Positions 7,708-18,778 of a stretch of DNA of 64,000 bases are shown here, piece after piece. Position 1 is the stretch's first letter. Every line of letters starts with the position of its first letter. A program made the position numbers and the translations under genes. The DNA is from Pseudomonas fluorescens. GTDB taxonomy: Bacteria > Pseudomonadota > Gammaproteobacteria > Pseudomonadales > Pseudomonadaceae. The notes beneath the pieces were generated by a model. It ran no database searches, was not told the origin of the DNA, and was given only the letters and a program-made list of their open reading frames with translations. Location of the stretch: NCBI RefSeq assembly GCF_000967965.1, contig NZ_LACC01000002.1:62001-126000 (forward strand), written 5' to 3'.

Positions 7708-9669
7708 ATGCCGACCTCGACACCTGCCTTCGCGCACCTGTTCGAACCCCTGGAGATCCGTGGCAAGCGCCTGAAGAATCGCATCATGTCCAGCGGACAC
7801 GACACCTCGATGCCCACCGACAACCTGGTCAATGAACAATTGATCGCCTATCACCGAGCGCGTGCCGAAGGCGGTGCCGGACTGATCGTGCTGCAAGTGG
7901 CCGGCGTGCACGACAGTGCGCGCTACACCTCCCACGTGCTGATGGCCACCGACGATGCTTGCATCGAGGGCTACCGCAAACTGGCGCAAACCTGCCATGC
8001 CCACGGCACCGTGGTGTTGTCCCAGGTGTTCCATCCGGGGCGGGAAATCATGGAGTCCAGCGATGGCCTGCTGGCGGTGGCCTACTCCGCATCCTCGGTG
8101 CCCAACGAACGCTTCCGGGTGATGCCCCGCGCGCTGGACCAGGCCATGATCGACGAAATCGTCGCCGGTTACGCCGCTGCCGCCCGCCGCCTGCACCAGG
8201 CAGGCATCGACGGCGTTGAGGTCGTGGCCAGCCATGGTTACTTGCCGGCGCAATTCATCAATCCGCGGGTCAACCGGCGTACCGATGGCTACAACGGTGA
8301 GCTGGAACAGCGTTTGCGTTTTCTACGCGAAGTCATTGCCGCCGTGCGCGCGGCGACCGACGAGCAGTTCATCGTCGGCCTGCGCATCTCCGCCGACGAG
8401 CGCGACCCGGAAGGCCTGACCGAGGACGAATCCCTGGCCGCCGTGCAGTCACTGCAAGCGCAGCTCGATTACGTGCATATCGTCGCCGGCACTTCGGCGT
8501 CCCTGGGTGGCGCGGTGCATATCGTGCCGCCCATGGCGATCGAAGCGGCGTACCTGGCCAAAGAAGCCGGAACGTTCAAAGCCGGTTTGAACATTCCGCT
8601 GTTCGTCACCGGGCGCATCAACCAGCCTCAGGAAGCCGAGCTGATCCTGGCTCGCGGCCAGGCCGATGTGTGCGGCATGACCCGGGCACTGATCTGCGAT
8701 CCGCAAATGCCCAACAAGACCGACACCGGCCGCGTCGAAGACGTGCGGGCGTGCATTGCCTGCAATCAGGCGTGCATTGGCCACTTCCACAAGGGCTTGC
8801 CGATTTCCTGCATCCAGCACCCGGAAACCGGGCGCGAACTGATCTTCGGTGAACGCCGACAAGCGCCACAGCGCAAACGCATCATGATCGCCGGCGGTGG
8901 TCCGGCCGGGATGAAAGCCGCCACCGTCGCGGCCCAGCGCGGGCATGAGGTGACGTTGTACGAAGCCAGTTCACAACTGGGCGGTCAGGTGTTGCTCGCG
9001 CAGTTGCTGCCACGGCGCAGCGAGTTCGGCGGTGCCAGCACCAACCTGCAGCGGGAAATGGAGCTGGCCGGCGTGCGCGTGGTGCGCAATACCCGAGTCG
9101 ACCGGGCACTGGTGGAGCAGGAAAAACCGCACGTGGTGATCGTCGCTACCGGTGCCGAGCCCTACTGGCCGCCCTTTGAGCGCGGTGGTGAGTTGCAGGT
9201 GGTGGACGCCTGGCAAGTGCTGCGCGATGAGGTGCAGATCGGCCGTTCGGTGGTGGTGGTCGACTGGCGCTGCGACTGGATCGGACCCGGCATCGCCGAA
9301 CGTCTGGTCCGCGCCGGGCACCAGGTGCAACTGGCGGTCAACGGCACCCATTGCGGGGAAAACCTGCCGCTGTACGTGCGCGATCAACTGGCCGGCGAAC
9401 TGCATAAGCTGGGCGTGCCGATCACGCCGTATGCGCGGCTGTATGGCTGCGATGACAACACGGTGTACCTGCAGCACACCGCCAGTGGCGAACCGATGCT
9501 GATGGAAAACATCGATACGCTGGTGCTGTGCCAGGGCCATCAGCCGGTGGATACCCTGGGTGCGGAGTTGCAAGGGCTGGTGGAGTTTCGCAGGATCGGC
9601 GACTGCCTGGCGCCGCGTACCGCCGAAGAGGCGATTTATGAAGGCCTGAAAGTCGCGTGGGAGCTTTAA
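7708..9669 (+). CDS. FMN/4Fe-4S/FAD oxidoreductase (2,4-dienoyl-CoA reductase / trimethylamine dehydrogenase family)
   Basis: 653-residue two-part flavoenzyme. Residues 1-345 form an old-yellow-enzyme TIM barrel (FEPLEIRGKRLKNRI at the start, GVEVVASHGYLPAQFINP as the active-site strand). A four-cysteine cluster follows (Cys349, 352, 356 and 368 in CIACNQAC...SC) for a 4Fe-4S centre. The C-terminal half is an FAD/NAD(P) disulfide-reductase-like domain with MIAGGGPAGMKAA near 395. This is the layout of FadH, trimethylamine dehydrogenase and the N-demethylases DgcA/StcD. The FadH-type fatty-acid role and the N-demethylase role cannot be separated from sequence alone; the neighbouring amine-catabolism genes favour demethylation of a quaternary or secondary amine. 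GGAG precedes the ATG. Confidence 0.85.
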   Translation: MPTSTPAFAHLFEPLEIRGKRLKNRIMSSGHDTSMPTDNLVNEQLIAYHRARAEGGAGLIVLQVAGVHDSARYTSHVLMATDDACIEGYRKLAQTCHAHGTVVLSQVFHPGREIMESSDGLLAVAYSASSVPNERFRVMPRALDQAMIDEIVAGYAAAARRLHQAGIDGVEVVASHGYLPAQFINPRVNRRTDGYNGELEQRLRFLREVIAAVRAATDEQFIVGLRISADERDPEGLTEDESLAAVQSLQAQLDYVHIVAGTSASLGGAVHIVPPMAIEAAYLAKEAGTFKAGLNIPLFVTGRINQPQEAELILARGQADVCGMTRALICDPQMPNKTDTGRVEDVRACIACNQACIGHFHKGLPISCIQHPETGRELIFGERRQAPQRKRIMIAGGGPAGMKAATVAAQRGHEVTLYEASSQLGGQVLLAQLLPRRSEFGGASTNLQREMELAGVRVVRNTRVDRALVEQEKPHVVIVATGAEPYWPPFERGGELQVVDAWQVLRDEVQIGRSVVVVDWRCDWIGPGIAERLVRAGHQVQLAVNGTHCGENLPLYVRDQLAGELHKLGVPITPYARLYGCDDNTVYLQHTASGEPMLMENIDTLVLCQGHQPVDTLGAELQGLVEFRRIGDCLAPRTAEEAIYEGLKVAWEL

Positions 9670-9710
9670 GGCTGTTTATACTCCGGGGCTTTAACGGCTC
9701 ACACCGCCCC

Positions 9711-9800
9711 TGTAGGAGTGAGCCTGCTCGCGATAGCGTCAGTGCATTCAACATCAATGTTGGCTGACCCACCGCATCGCGAGCAGGCTCGCTCCTACAG
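9711..9800. repeat. REP pair in inverted orientation (REPIN)
   Basis: REP copies at 9711-9735 and, inverted, at 9775-9800. The spacer reads ATTCAACATCAATGTTGGCT then GACCCACCGC, itself a short inverted repeat (CAACAT/ATGTTG), and is nearly the same as in the pairs at 266-356 and 47777-47865. Confidence 0.92.
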
Positions 9801-9834
9801 GGGATGCGATCCTCTTCCCGGTTCGGAATTTTCC

Positions 9835-10431
9835 ATGAGCAACAACAGCAAGACCCCGCCCGCATCAGGCCGCGCCGAACCGCATTTTCTCGGCACGCGC
9901 ATTCGCGGCCTGCGCAAGCGCCGGGGCATGACCCTGGCGGAACTGGCGCAACAGAGCGAACTCACCGCCGGCTACATCAGCCAGCTGGAACGCAACCTCG
10001 CCTACCCGTCGATTCCGGCGCTGTTCAACATTGCCCGCAGCCTCGGCGTCACCATCCAGTGGTTCTTCGCCAGTGAAGCGGTCACCGCGCCCGAAGACGA
10101 TGGTGTCGTGGTGCGCAAGAACAGCCGCCTGAACGTGCATTACGAAGACGGCATCGTCGACCAGTTGCTGACGCCGCAGGCCAACCGCCAACTGGAAATG
10201 CTCCACTCGCGTTTCCCGCCCGGCACCTACAGCCAACAGAGCTACAGCCACGACGGTGAAGAAGCCGGCTACTTGCTCTCGGGGAGTTTCGAGTTGTGGG
10301 TCGGCGAACGCCATTTCCAGCTCAATGAAGGCGACAGCTTCAGTTTTTCCAGCCAGGAACCGCACCGCTACGGCAACCCCGGCGATGTCGATGCAGTGGT
10401 GATCTGGGTGATTACACCGCCGACGTTCTAA
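9835..10431 (+). CDS. XRE-family regulator with C-terminal cupin domain (PuuR-like)
   Basis: 198 residues from the ATG at 9835, just after the REP pair. The N-terminal helix-turn-helix (about 20-75) contains RIRGLRKRRGMTLAELAQQS and GYISQLERNLAYPSIPAL; the C-terminal cupin (about 115-195) contains SHDGEEAGYLLSGSFELWVG and FSSQEPHRYGNPG. This is the PuuR layout (repressor of putrescine utilisation, about 185 residues), and putrescine-type genes lie at 11523-15412, which supports a role in amine control. Its stop codon sits inside a perfect palindrome shared with the convergent AraC gene. Confidence 0.87.
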   Translation: MSNNSKTPPASGRAEPHFLGTRIRGLRKRRGMTLAELAQQSELTAGYISQLERNLAYPSIPALFNIARSLGVTIQWFFASEAVTAPEDDGVVVRKNSRLNVHYEDGIVDQLLTPQANRQLEMLHSRFPPGTYSQQSYSHDGEEAGYLLSGSFELWVGERHFQLNEGDSFSFSSQEPHRYGNPGDVDAVVIWVITPPTF

Positions 10432-10440
10432 CGTCGGCGG
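10417..10440. terminator. perfect 11-bp-stem palindrome containing both stop codons
   Basis: CCGCCGACGTT (10417-10427), CT, AACGTCGGCGG (10430-10440): a 24-bp perfect inverted repeat with a 2-base centre. It contains the TAA of the XRE-cupin gene (10429-10431) and the TAG of the convergent AraC gene (10430-10428). It could act as a bidirectional terminator hairpin, but no T-run follows on either side. Confidence 0.6.
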
Positions 10441-11360
10441 CGACCGCTTGCCTGACTGGTACTCGCACGCTTGAGCGTGTCACTCGGCAGCTCGTTGAAC
10501 AACGCGCGGTAGCTGCTGGAAAACCGCCCCAGATGCCAGAACGACCAATGCATCGCCACCTCGGCCACGGTGGTTTGAGTGGGCGTGCGGCTGAGCAGTT
10601 CGCGTCGGGCGCTATTAAGGCGGCGCAGGCGCAGCCACTGGGTCGGCGACATGCCGGTGTAGGTCTTGAACGCATGCTGCAACTGGCGCAGTGAAACCCC
10701 CGCGACCTGGGACAACTCCAGCAGATTGAGGTGTTCTTCCGGGGTGTCCGCGGCCCATTCCCCTACCCGCTTCATGATCGACCGCTCCCCGGCCCGACGC
10801 TGCAGGGACCCCTGGTCGAGGCCGACACAGGCGTTGTCGAGGATGAACAGGCAATCTTCCAGCAGTTGCTGGGTCAGCGCTTCGCGGCTCGGTGGATCGA
10901 AGGTCTGCGACAGCCGCGTCAGGGTCCCGCTGAGCCAACGGCAGAACAGCGCGTTCTGCTGGGAGTTGAGCGGTGCCATGAACAGCCCTTCGAGCCTGGA
11001 GATGTCGAGGCTGTGGCGCTTTACAAACTCCGGCCCGAACACCACGGCGATTTCCTGATAGTTCTCCGGGGTGATCCAGATGTTGCGGCTTTCGCCATTC
11101 AACACGTACAGCGCGTTGTCGCCGCGATCGAAACAGAACGACAACGAACCCTGGGGCGCGCTGAAATTCTGCTCGACCCGGGTGTTCATCGACTCTTCGT
11201 AAATCTCCACGCCCTGCAGATCCAGATAGCGCACCAAGCCCGCGAAATGCCCCGGCGACATCTGCTGGTATTGCTGCACCCAGCCCGGCGTGGCGCGGAT
11301 TTGCTCGGCGACATCGGCGGTGTTGAACGCTTGGACCTGGAGGGAATTGGAACCTGTCAT
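10428..11360 (-). CDS. AraC-family transcriptional regulator
   Basis: 310-residue regulator. The C-terminal AraC DNA-binding domain (about 200-300) has HLNLLELSQVAGVSLRQLQH, TGMSPTQWLRLRRLN and VAEVAMHWSFWHLGRFSSSY, the two helix-turn-helices of the family. The N-terminal ~190 residues are a ligand/dimerisation region without an obvious motif. It is divergent from the glutamine-synthetase-like gene (162-bp gap), so it is the natural candidate activator of that polyamine gene set, and its 3' end overlaps the XRE-cupin gene by 4 bp. AAGG lies about 8 bases before the ATG. Confidence 0.86.
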   Translation of the reverse strand: MTGSNSLQVQAFNTADVAEQIRATPGWVQQYQQMSPGHFAGLVRYLDLQGVEIYEESMNTRVEQNFSAPQGSLSFCFDRGDNALYVLNGESRNIWITPENYQEIAVVFGPEFVKRHSLDISRLEGLFMAPLNSQQNALFCRWLSGTLTRLSQTFDPPSREALTQQLLEDCLFILDNACVGLDQGSLQRRAGERSIMKRVGEWAADTPEEHLNLLELSQVAGVSLRQLQHAFKTYTGMSPTQWLRLRRLNSARRELLSRTPTQTTVAEVAMHWSFWHLGRFSSSYRALFNELPSDTLKRASTSQASGRRRR

Positions 11361-11522
11361 GGGGCGACCTTACGCACTCTTTTGGTGCGCTTTGTGCTGC
11401 TTAAAGTGGATAGATGGAACTGCAAGGCTCGCACAAGATAGTCGTCAACGCGCTACAGGGGAAGTGTCCGGCGGATGAAACCGGTCTCTCCTGGCGTTAA
11501 TAAAACCAATAACGAGGTCTTT

Positions 11523-12881
11523 ATGAATGTCCCTTTCGATCAGCTGTTCACTTGGCTGAAAGATCACAAGATTACCGAAGTCGAGTGCGTCGTCAGCGAT
11601 CTGACCGGCATTGCACGCGGCAAAATTGCACCGACCAACAAGTTCCTGCATGAGCGAGGCATGCGCCTGCCGGAAAGTGTCCTTCTGCAAACGGTAACCG
11701 GGGACTTTGTCGACGACGACATCTACTACGACCTGCTCGACCCGGCCGATATCGACATGGTCTGCAAGCCGGACGCCGACGCCGTCTACGTGGTGCCATG
11801 GGCCATCGAGCCGACCGCCATCGTGATCCACGACACCTTCGACAAGTTCGGCAACCCGATCGAACTGTCGCCGCGCAACGTGCTGAAGAAAGTGCTGCAG
11901 TTGTACACCGACAAAGGCTGGCGGCCGATTGTCGCGCCGGAAATGGAGTTCTACCTGACCCAGCGCTGCGAAGACCCGGACCTGCCACTCAAGGCGCCGA
12001 TGGGCCGTTCGGGCCGTGCCGAAAGCGGTCGTCAGTCGTTCTCCATCGACGCGGCCAACGAATTCGACCCGCTGTTCGAAGACGTCTACGACTGGTGCGA
12101 ACTGCAAGGTCTGGACCTCGACACGCTGATCCACGAAGACGGCCCGGCGCAGATGGAAATCAACTTCCGTCACGGCAACGCCCTGGACCTGGCCGACCAG
12201 ATCACCGTGTTCAAACGCACCATGCGTGAAGCGGCGCTCAAGCACAACGTGGCGGCAACCTTCATGGCCAAACCGGTCGGCGACGAGCCTGGCAGCGCCA
12301 TGCACATTCACCAGAGCGTGGTGGACATCGCCACCGGCCAGCCGATCTTTGCCGATGCCGATGGCAACATGAGCGAGTTGTTCCTGCACCACATTGGCGG
12401 CCTGCAGAAGTACATCCCGAAAGTGCTGCCGATGTTCGCGCCGAACGTCAACTCGTTCCGCCGCTTCCTGCCGGACACCTCGGCACCGGTGAACGTCGAA
12501 TGGGGCGAAGAAAACCGCACCGTCGGCCTGCGCGTACCGACCTCCAGCCCCGACGCCATGCGCGTCGAGAACCGTCTGCCGGGCGCCGACGCCAACCCGT
12601 ACCTGGCCATCGCCGCCAGCCTGCTGTGTGGTTACCTGGGCATGGTCGAGCGTATCGAGCCGAGCGCTGCGGTACAGGGCCGCGCCTATGAGCGTCGCAA
12701 CCTGCGCCTGCCGATCACCATCGAGGACGCCCTGACCCAGATGGAAGAGTGCGACACCATCAGCTGCTACCTGGGCAGCAAGTTCGTGCGGGGCTATGTC
12801 GCGGTCAAACGCGCCGAGCACGAGAACTTCAAACGGGTGATCAGTTCGTGGGAGCGTGAGTTCCTGATGCTCAGCGTCTGA
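11523..12881 (+). CDS. glutamine synthetase family protein, gamma-glutamylpolyamine synthetase type (PuuA/SpuI-like)
   Basis: 452-residue ATP-dependent ligase of the glutamine synthetase fold. Conserved active-site segments are present: EMEFYLTQ (metal), QMEINFRHGNALDLAD, GSAMHIHQSV and ENRTVGLRVPTSSPDAMRVE (substrate Arg), and NRLPGADANPYLA. The N-terminal VECVVSDLTGIARGK is typical of the polyamine branch rather than GlnA. Placed directly before a PotF-like binding protein and a PuuB-like oxidase, it most likely joins glutamate to a polyamine or other primary amine, the first step of the gamma-glutamylation route. Pseudomonads carry several such paralogues, so the exact amine is open. ACGAGG precedes the chosen ATG. 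Confidence 0.87.
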   Translation: MNVPFDQLFTWLKDHKITEVECVVSDLTGIARGKIAPTNKFLHERGMRLPESVLLQTVTGDFVDDDIYYDLLDPADIDMVCKPDADAVYVVPWAIEPTAIVIHDTFDKFGNPIELSPRNVLKKVLQLYTDKGWRPIVAPEMEFYLTQRCEDPDLPLKAPMGRSGRAESGRQSFSIDAANEFDPLFEDVYDWCELQGLDLDTLIHEDGPAQMEINFRHGNALDLADQITVFKRTMREAALKHNVAATFMAKPVGDEPGSAMHIHQSVVDIATGQPIFADADGNMSELFLHHIGGLQKYIPKVLPMFAPNVNSFRRFLPDTSAPVNVEWGEENRTVGLRVPTSSPDAMRVENRLPGADANPYLAIAASLLCGYLGMVERIEPSAAVQGRAYERRNLRLPITIEDALTQMEECDTISCYLGSKFVRGYVAVKRAEHENFKRVISSWEREFLMLSV

Positions 12882-12899
12882 AATCTTCGCTGCCCATAA

Positions 12900-15412
<2,513 letters not shown>

Positions 15413-15474
15413 CCATCGGGCGCCTGAGACGAGTTGTCTCTCGCTTCAGGCATCCCGGCAGGTCAGGTGGGGTG

Positions 15475-15498
15475 GCGGCGACCTCAAGAGATCGCCGC
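15475..15498. terminator. hairpin between convergent genes
   Basis: GCGGCGA (15475-15481) pairs with TCGCCGC (15492-15498), with an inner CTC/GAG, forming a strong stem between the oxidase stop (15412) and the arylsulfatase stop (15506). There is no T-run, so it is a candidate bidirectional terminator or mRNA-end hairpin only. Confidence 0.45.
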
Positions 15499-15505
15499 GG
15501 CACCT

Positions 15506-17158
15506 CTATTGAGGCATCTGAATGTTAATGCCTTCCTTCTGCAGATCCTCCCGTACCGACTGGAATTTCTGGTACTTGGACAACTCGATCGGCCCGTCAT
15601 AGCCCATGCTTTGCAGCTTGCGTGGCGGGTATTTGATGTAGGTCTGCATCAGCTTGTTGATCGCCTGGCTGATCGGCACCATGGTCCAGGTGCGCTCGGT
15701 GACGTTACTCATGAAGATGTCGTAGCGCTCCTGTGGATCTTGCAGCAAGTCAAAGACTTGCGGTACGACCGCCACGTACTTCGACTCCCCTTTCCAGCCC
15801 AGGTTGGTGTCCACGGCCAGGCCGCCGGTCGGCACACCGTTGTCGCCACGCAGGTTGAACACGGCCTTGTAGTTGCCTACGCGGGCGGCCCCCGGCGACA
15901 ACTCGTTTTCGGTGAAGTAGAACCACTCTTTACGTGGGTCGGGACCAGTGCCGGTTATCACCGGGGTCATGTCGTAGCTGTCGAAATAGATCGGCTGACC
16001 TTCGCGATCCTTCTCCGGCAACTTGATACCGGCCACCGAGGCGAAGGTCGCCATCAAATCGAGCCCGCCGAGAATGTCGTGATTCTTGGCGTTCGGCTTG
16101 ATTTTTCCGGGCCAGGTCATGATTGCAGGGACCCGGTTACCGCCCTCGCGCACGGTGCCCTTGGTACCACGGAACGGCGTGTAGCCGGCATCCGGATAAA
16201 CATCCTGCCAGGCGCCGTTGTCGGTGGTGTAAACCACCAGCGTGTTCTTATCCAGGCCCAGCGCCTTGAGCTTGTCCATGATATGGCCGATGCGCGTATC
16301 CAGTTCGACCACCGAGTCGGCGTACTTGGACTTGGAGATCGACTTGTGAACGAACTCCGGTGCTGGCAGGTTCGGCTGGTGCACTTTCATGAAGTTGACG
16401 TTGATGAAGAACGGCTTGTCGGATTTGGCGGCAGTGTCGAGGAATTCCAGTGCGGCTTTTTCCACATAACCGTCAAAGTAGGGAATTCCGACTACACCGG
16501 GTTTGCCATCGATGACCGGCGTATCAACATACTGGCCGTTGATCTTGAACTCTTCGACGGCCTTTTCTCCCGCCTTGCCCGAGAGTGCGCCCTTGGTCAC
16601 CTGGGCAAACATCGCACGGGTTTCCGGGTCCATGTCGGGGAACCATGTCGGGTCAGCGTAGGTGTAGGCATTGAGGTGATAGAGGCCGACGTATTTCATC
16701 ACGTCATACCCCTGGGCATTGGGCAGCGCATAGTCGGCTTCACCCAGGTGCCACTTGCCGGTGAAGTAGGTCTCGTAACCGCCGGTCTTGAGCACCGAGG
16801 CCAGCGTCCACTCGGCGGCGGGCAAACCACCGCCCTGGCCCTGGAAGGCCACGGTGGTCATGCCGCTGCGATTGGGGATGCGCCCGGTCTGCATGGCGGC
16901 TCGCCCGGGCGTGCAGCTCGGTTGCGCGTAGAACGAGTAAAAAGTTGTGCCCTCAGCGGCCAGTTCGTCGATGCTGGGTGTCGGCATGCCGCGGCCGACG
17001 CCGCCACCATACGGACCCAGATCGCCGTAGCCGGTATCGTCGGACACGATGAACAGGATATTGGGCTTTTCTGTTTGTGCAGCCTGGGCCATACCGTTAA
17101 GCGCTATCAGTAATGAACCTGCAATGTAGAACCTTGAGCGATGCGAGAGTCTTTTCAT
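15506..17158 (-). CDS. secreted arylsulfatase (sulfatase family)
   Basis: 550 residues from the ATG at 17158, chosen because AAGGAAGG precedes it and a Sec signal peptide follows (cleavage after AQA, residue 26). The alkaline-phosphatase-fold sulfatase core is intact: metal ligands in FIVSDDTGYGD (Asp40, Asp41), the Cys82-Thr-Pro-Gly-Arg motif whose Cys becomes formylglycine, FTGKWHLGE, and YTTDNGAW. It should hydrolyse sulfate esters in the periplasm for sulfur supply. The Cys-type site needs a formylglycine-generating enzyme; none is encoded in this window. It stands alone, divergent from the pqi genes. Confidence 0.9.
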   Translation of the reverse strand: MKRLSHRSRFYIAGSLLIALNGMAQAAQTEKPNILFIVSDDTGYGDLGPYGGGVGRGMPTPSIDELAAEGTTFYSFYAQPSCTPGRAAMQTGRIPNRSGMTTVAFQGQGGGLPAAEWTLASVLKTGGYETYFTGKWHLGEADYALPNAQGYDVMKYVGLYHLNAYTYADPTWFPDMDPETRAMFAQVTKGALSGKAGEKAVEEFKINGQYVDTPVIDGKPGVVGIPYFDGYVEKAALEFLDTAAKSDKPFFINVNFMKVHQPNLPAPEFVHKSISKSKYADSVVELDTRIGHIMDKLKALGLDKNTLVVYTTDNGAWQDVYPDAGYTPFRGTKGTVREGGNRVPAIMTWPGKIKPNAKNHDILGGLDLMATFASVAGIKLPEKDREGQPIYFDSYDMTPVITGTGPDPRKEWFYFTENELSPGAARVGNYKAVFNLRGDNGVPTGGLAVDTNLGWKGESKYVAVVPQVFDLLQDPQERYDIFMSNVTERTWTMVPISQAINKLMQTYIKYPPRKLQSMGYDGPIELSKYQKFQSVREDLQKEGINIQMPQ

Positions 17159-17528
17159 GGCGACCTTCCTTTTTCGGGACGGATCCTTGTGGCCGGCACT
17201 TGTTTTCAAGTAATCCGTGACCGGACCCTGGTGAGTTACCCCCAAACCATGCCCTCTTGTTAGTTCCAGGTGTTCAACTGACCAGGCAATTGAATTCCTG
17301 TAGCTACTCAAGGCACCCGAGTCAGCCTAGTACGGTTATTTTAAAAACGCGCATTACAGGAAGTGGAATTCGAAGTCGTTCGTCGCTTGCTTCCCGTGAA
17401 ATACCTGGGTCGAGTCATCCCCCGGCAGCGGATAGTGTTCAGGTTGCGACTTTCGATTTGCTCAATTGCGAGTCACTTCTATATTGAGGGGGTGCTCTGA
17501 ACTTCCTGCCTTCTGTTGAGCTTGACCC
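17159..17528. other. 370-bp divergent intergenic region, no gene seen
   Basis: Lies between the divergent arylsulfatase and pqiA-like genes and must hold both promoters. A loose inverted repeat is visible: GAATTCCTGTAG at 17292-17303 versus TTACAGG..GGAATTC at 17354-17371. I could not assign it to a known regulator. Open frames here lack ribosome binding sites and recognisable content. Confidence 0.4.
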
Positions 17529-18125
17529 ATGGCAACTACTGATCAGCTGATCATCTGCGAGCACTGCGACAGCGTGTACCAAAAAGTAACGCTCGCCAAA
17601 CATCAAAAAACCCTGTGTACGCGCTGTGGCGGCGTGCTTCAGCGCTATAACGGCCTCACGGTGGAACAGCGTCTTGCGTTGACCTTCACCGCGTTGATGC
17701 TCTGGATATTCGCCAATTTCTATCCGGTGATGAGCATCAGCCTCAAAGGCGTGAAGAACAGCGCAACGCTCTGGGACTCGGTGCTGGCCCTGAGCCTTGG
17801 GCCTATCACCTTCATCGCCATGGTGGCGGCAATCGCCATGATCATCGCGCCGATTTTCCAGTTAATGCTGCTGATCTGGGTACTGGGCTTCGCCCTCAGC
17901 GGGCGACGCTCGCCCGGATTCAAATTCTGCATGCGCTGGCTGGAAACCCTGAGGCCCTGGAGCATGCTCGAAGTCTGCCTGCTGGGTGCCATGGTCGCGG
18001 TGATCAAGCTCGCCGGACTGCTCGATGTGCTGCCCGGCATCGGGTTGTTCGCCCTGGCTGCGCTGAGCCTGATGATGATCCGCATCGCCGGGCGCGACAT
18101 CCGCGAACTATGGGACCTTGTATGA
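17529..18125 (+). CDS. paraquat-inducible protein A, first half (PqiA domain)
   Basis: 198-residue inner-membrane protein with an N-terminal zinc-ribbon-like pair of Cys motifs (CEHC near residue 10, CTRCGG near residue 32) and four hydrophobic helices, matching one of the two repeated PqiA domains. E. coli PqiA is a single ~417-residue protein with two such domains; here they are two overlapping genes. The segment NFYPVMSISLKGVKNSATLW is family-typical. The stop overlaps the next gene's start (ATGA). It functions with PqiB and PqiC in envelope lipid transport. Confidence 0.88.
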   Translation: MATTDQLIICEHCDSVYQKVTLAKHQKTLCTRCGGVLQRYNGLTVEQRLALTFTALMLWIFANFYPVMSISLKGVKNSATLWDSVLALSLGPITFIAMVAAIAMIIAPIFQLMLLIWVLGFALSGRRSPGFKFCMRWLETLRPWSMLEVCLLGAMVAVIKLAGLLDVLPGIGLFALAALSLMMIRIAGRDIRELWDLV

Positions 18126-18778
18126 GCACGCCTCCTTACGCCGACGAGCTCAACCTGTGCCTGTGCCACACCTGCGGGCTGGCCTGCGACATGACCTTCA
18201 AGCCCCACGAATGCGAGCGTTGCGGTGCGCCGCTGCACCGGCGCAAAACCAATTCGCTGACCCGCACCTGGGCCTTCATGATCGCGTCCCTGGTGTTCTA
18301 CATCCCGGCCAACCTGTTGCCGGTAATGAACACCGAAATGGTCGGCCATGGCGCCGACAGCACGATCATGAGCGGCGTGCTGGAGTTCTGGGAAGCCGGG
18401 GCCTGGGACATCGCCCTGATCATTTTCATTGCCAGTATCGCGGTGCCGGGCATCAAGTTCGTGGCCATCACATTGCTGCTGGTCACCGTGCAACGCGACA
18501 GCGAGTGGGCACGTAAAGAACGGTCGACGCTGTACCGCTTCGTCGAGGTCATCGGTTACTGGTCGATGCTCGATGTGATCGTGGTCGCCCTGGTGGCCTC
18601 GCTGGTCAAGTTCCAGGCCCTGGCCGATATCGAACCGCGCCCGGGCATTCTGTTTTTTGGACTGGTGGTGGTGTTCACCATGCTGTCGGCAATGAGTTTC
18701 GATCCACGCATGATCTGGGATAAAGAACGGGAAAACCCACACAATGAGGAGGTCACGGATGAAGTCACAAGCCACTGA
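18122..18778 (+). CDS. paraquat-inducible protein A, second half (PqiA domain)
   Basis: 218 residues from the ATG overlapping the previous stop (an ATG at 18110 inside the upstream gene is less likely). N-terminal zinc-ribbon cysteines CLCHTCGLAC and CERCGAPL, then four membrane helices with YIPANLLPVMNTEMVG, the PqiA signature. The second-domain partner of the preceding protein, it probably forms the inner-membrane platform that feeds lipids to the MCE tunnel protein PqiB, whose start lies inside this gene's end (20-bp overlap). Confidence 0.88.
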   Translation: MSTPPYADELNLCLCHTCGLACDMTFKPHECERCGAPLHRRKTNSLTRTWAFMIASLVFYIPANLLPVMNTEMVGHGADSTIMSGVLEFWEAGAWDIALIIFIASIAVPGIKFVAITLLLVTVQRDSEWARKERSTLYRFVEVIGYWSMLDVIVVALVASLVKFQALADIEPRPGILFFGLVVVFTMLSAMSFDPRMIWDKERENPHNEEVTDEVTSH

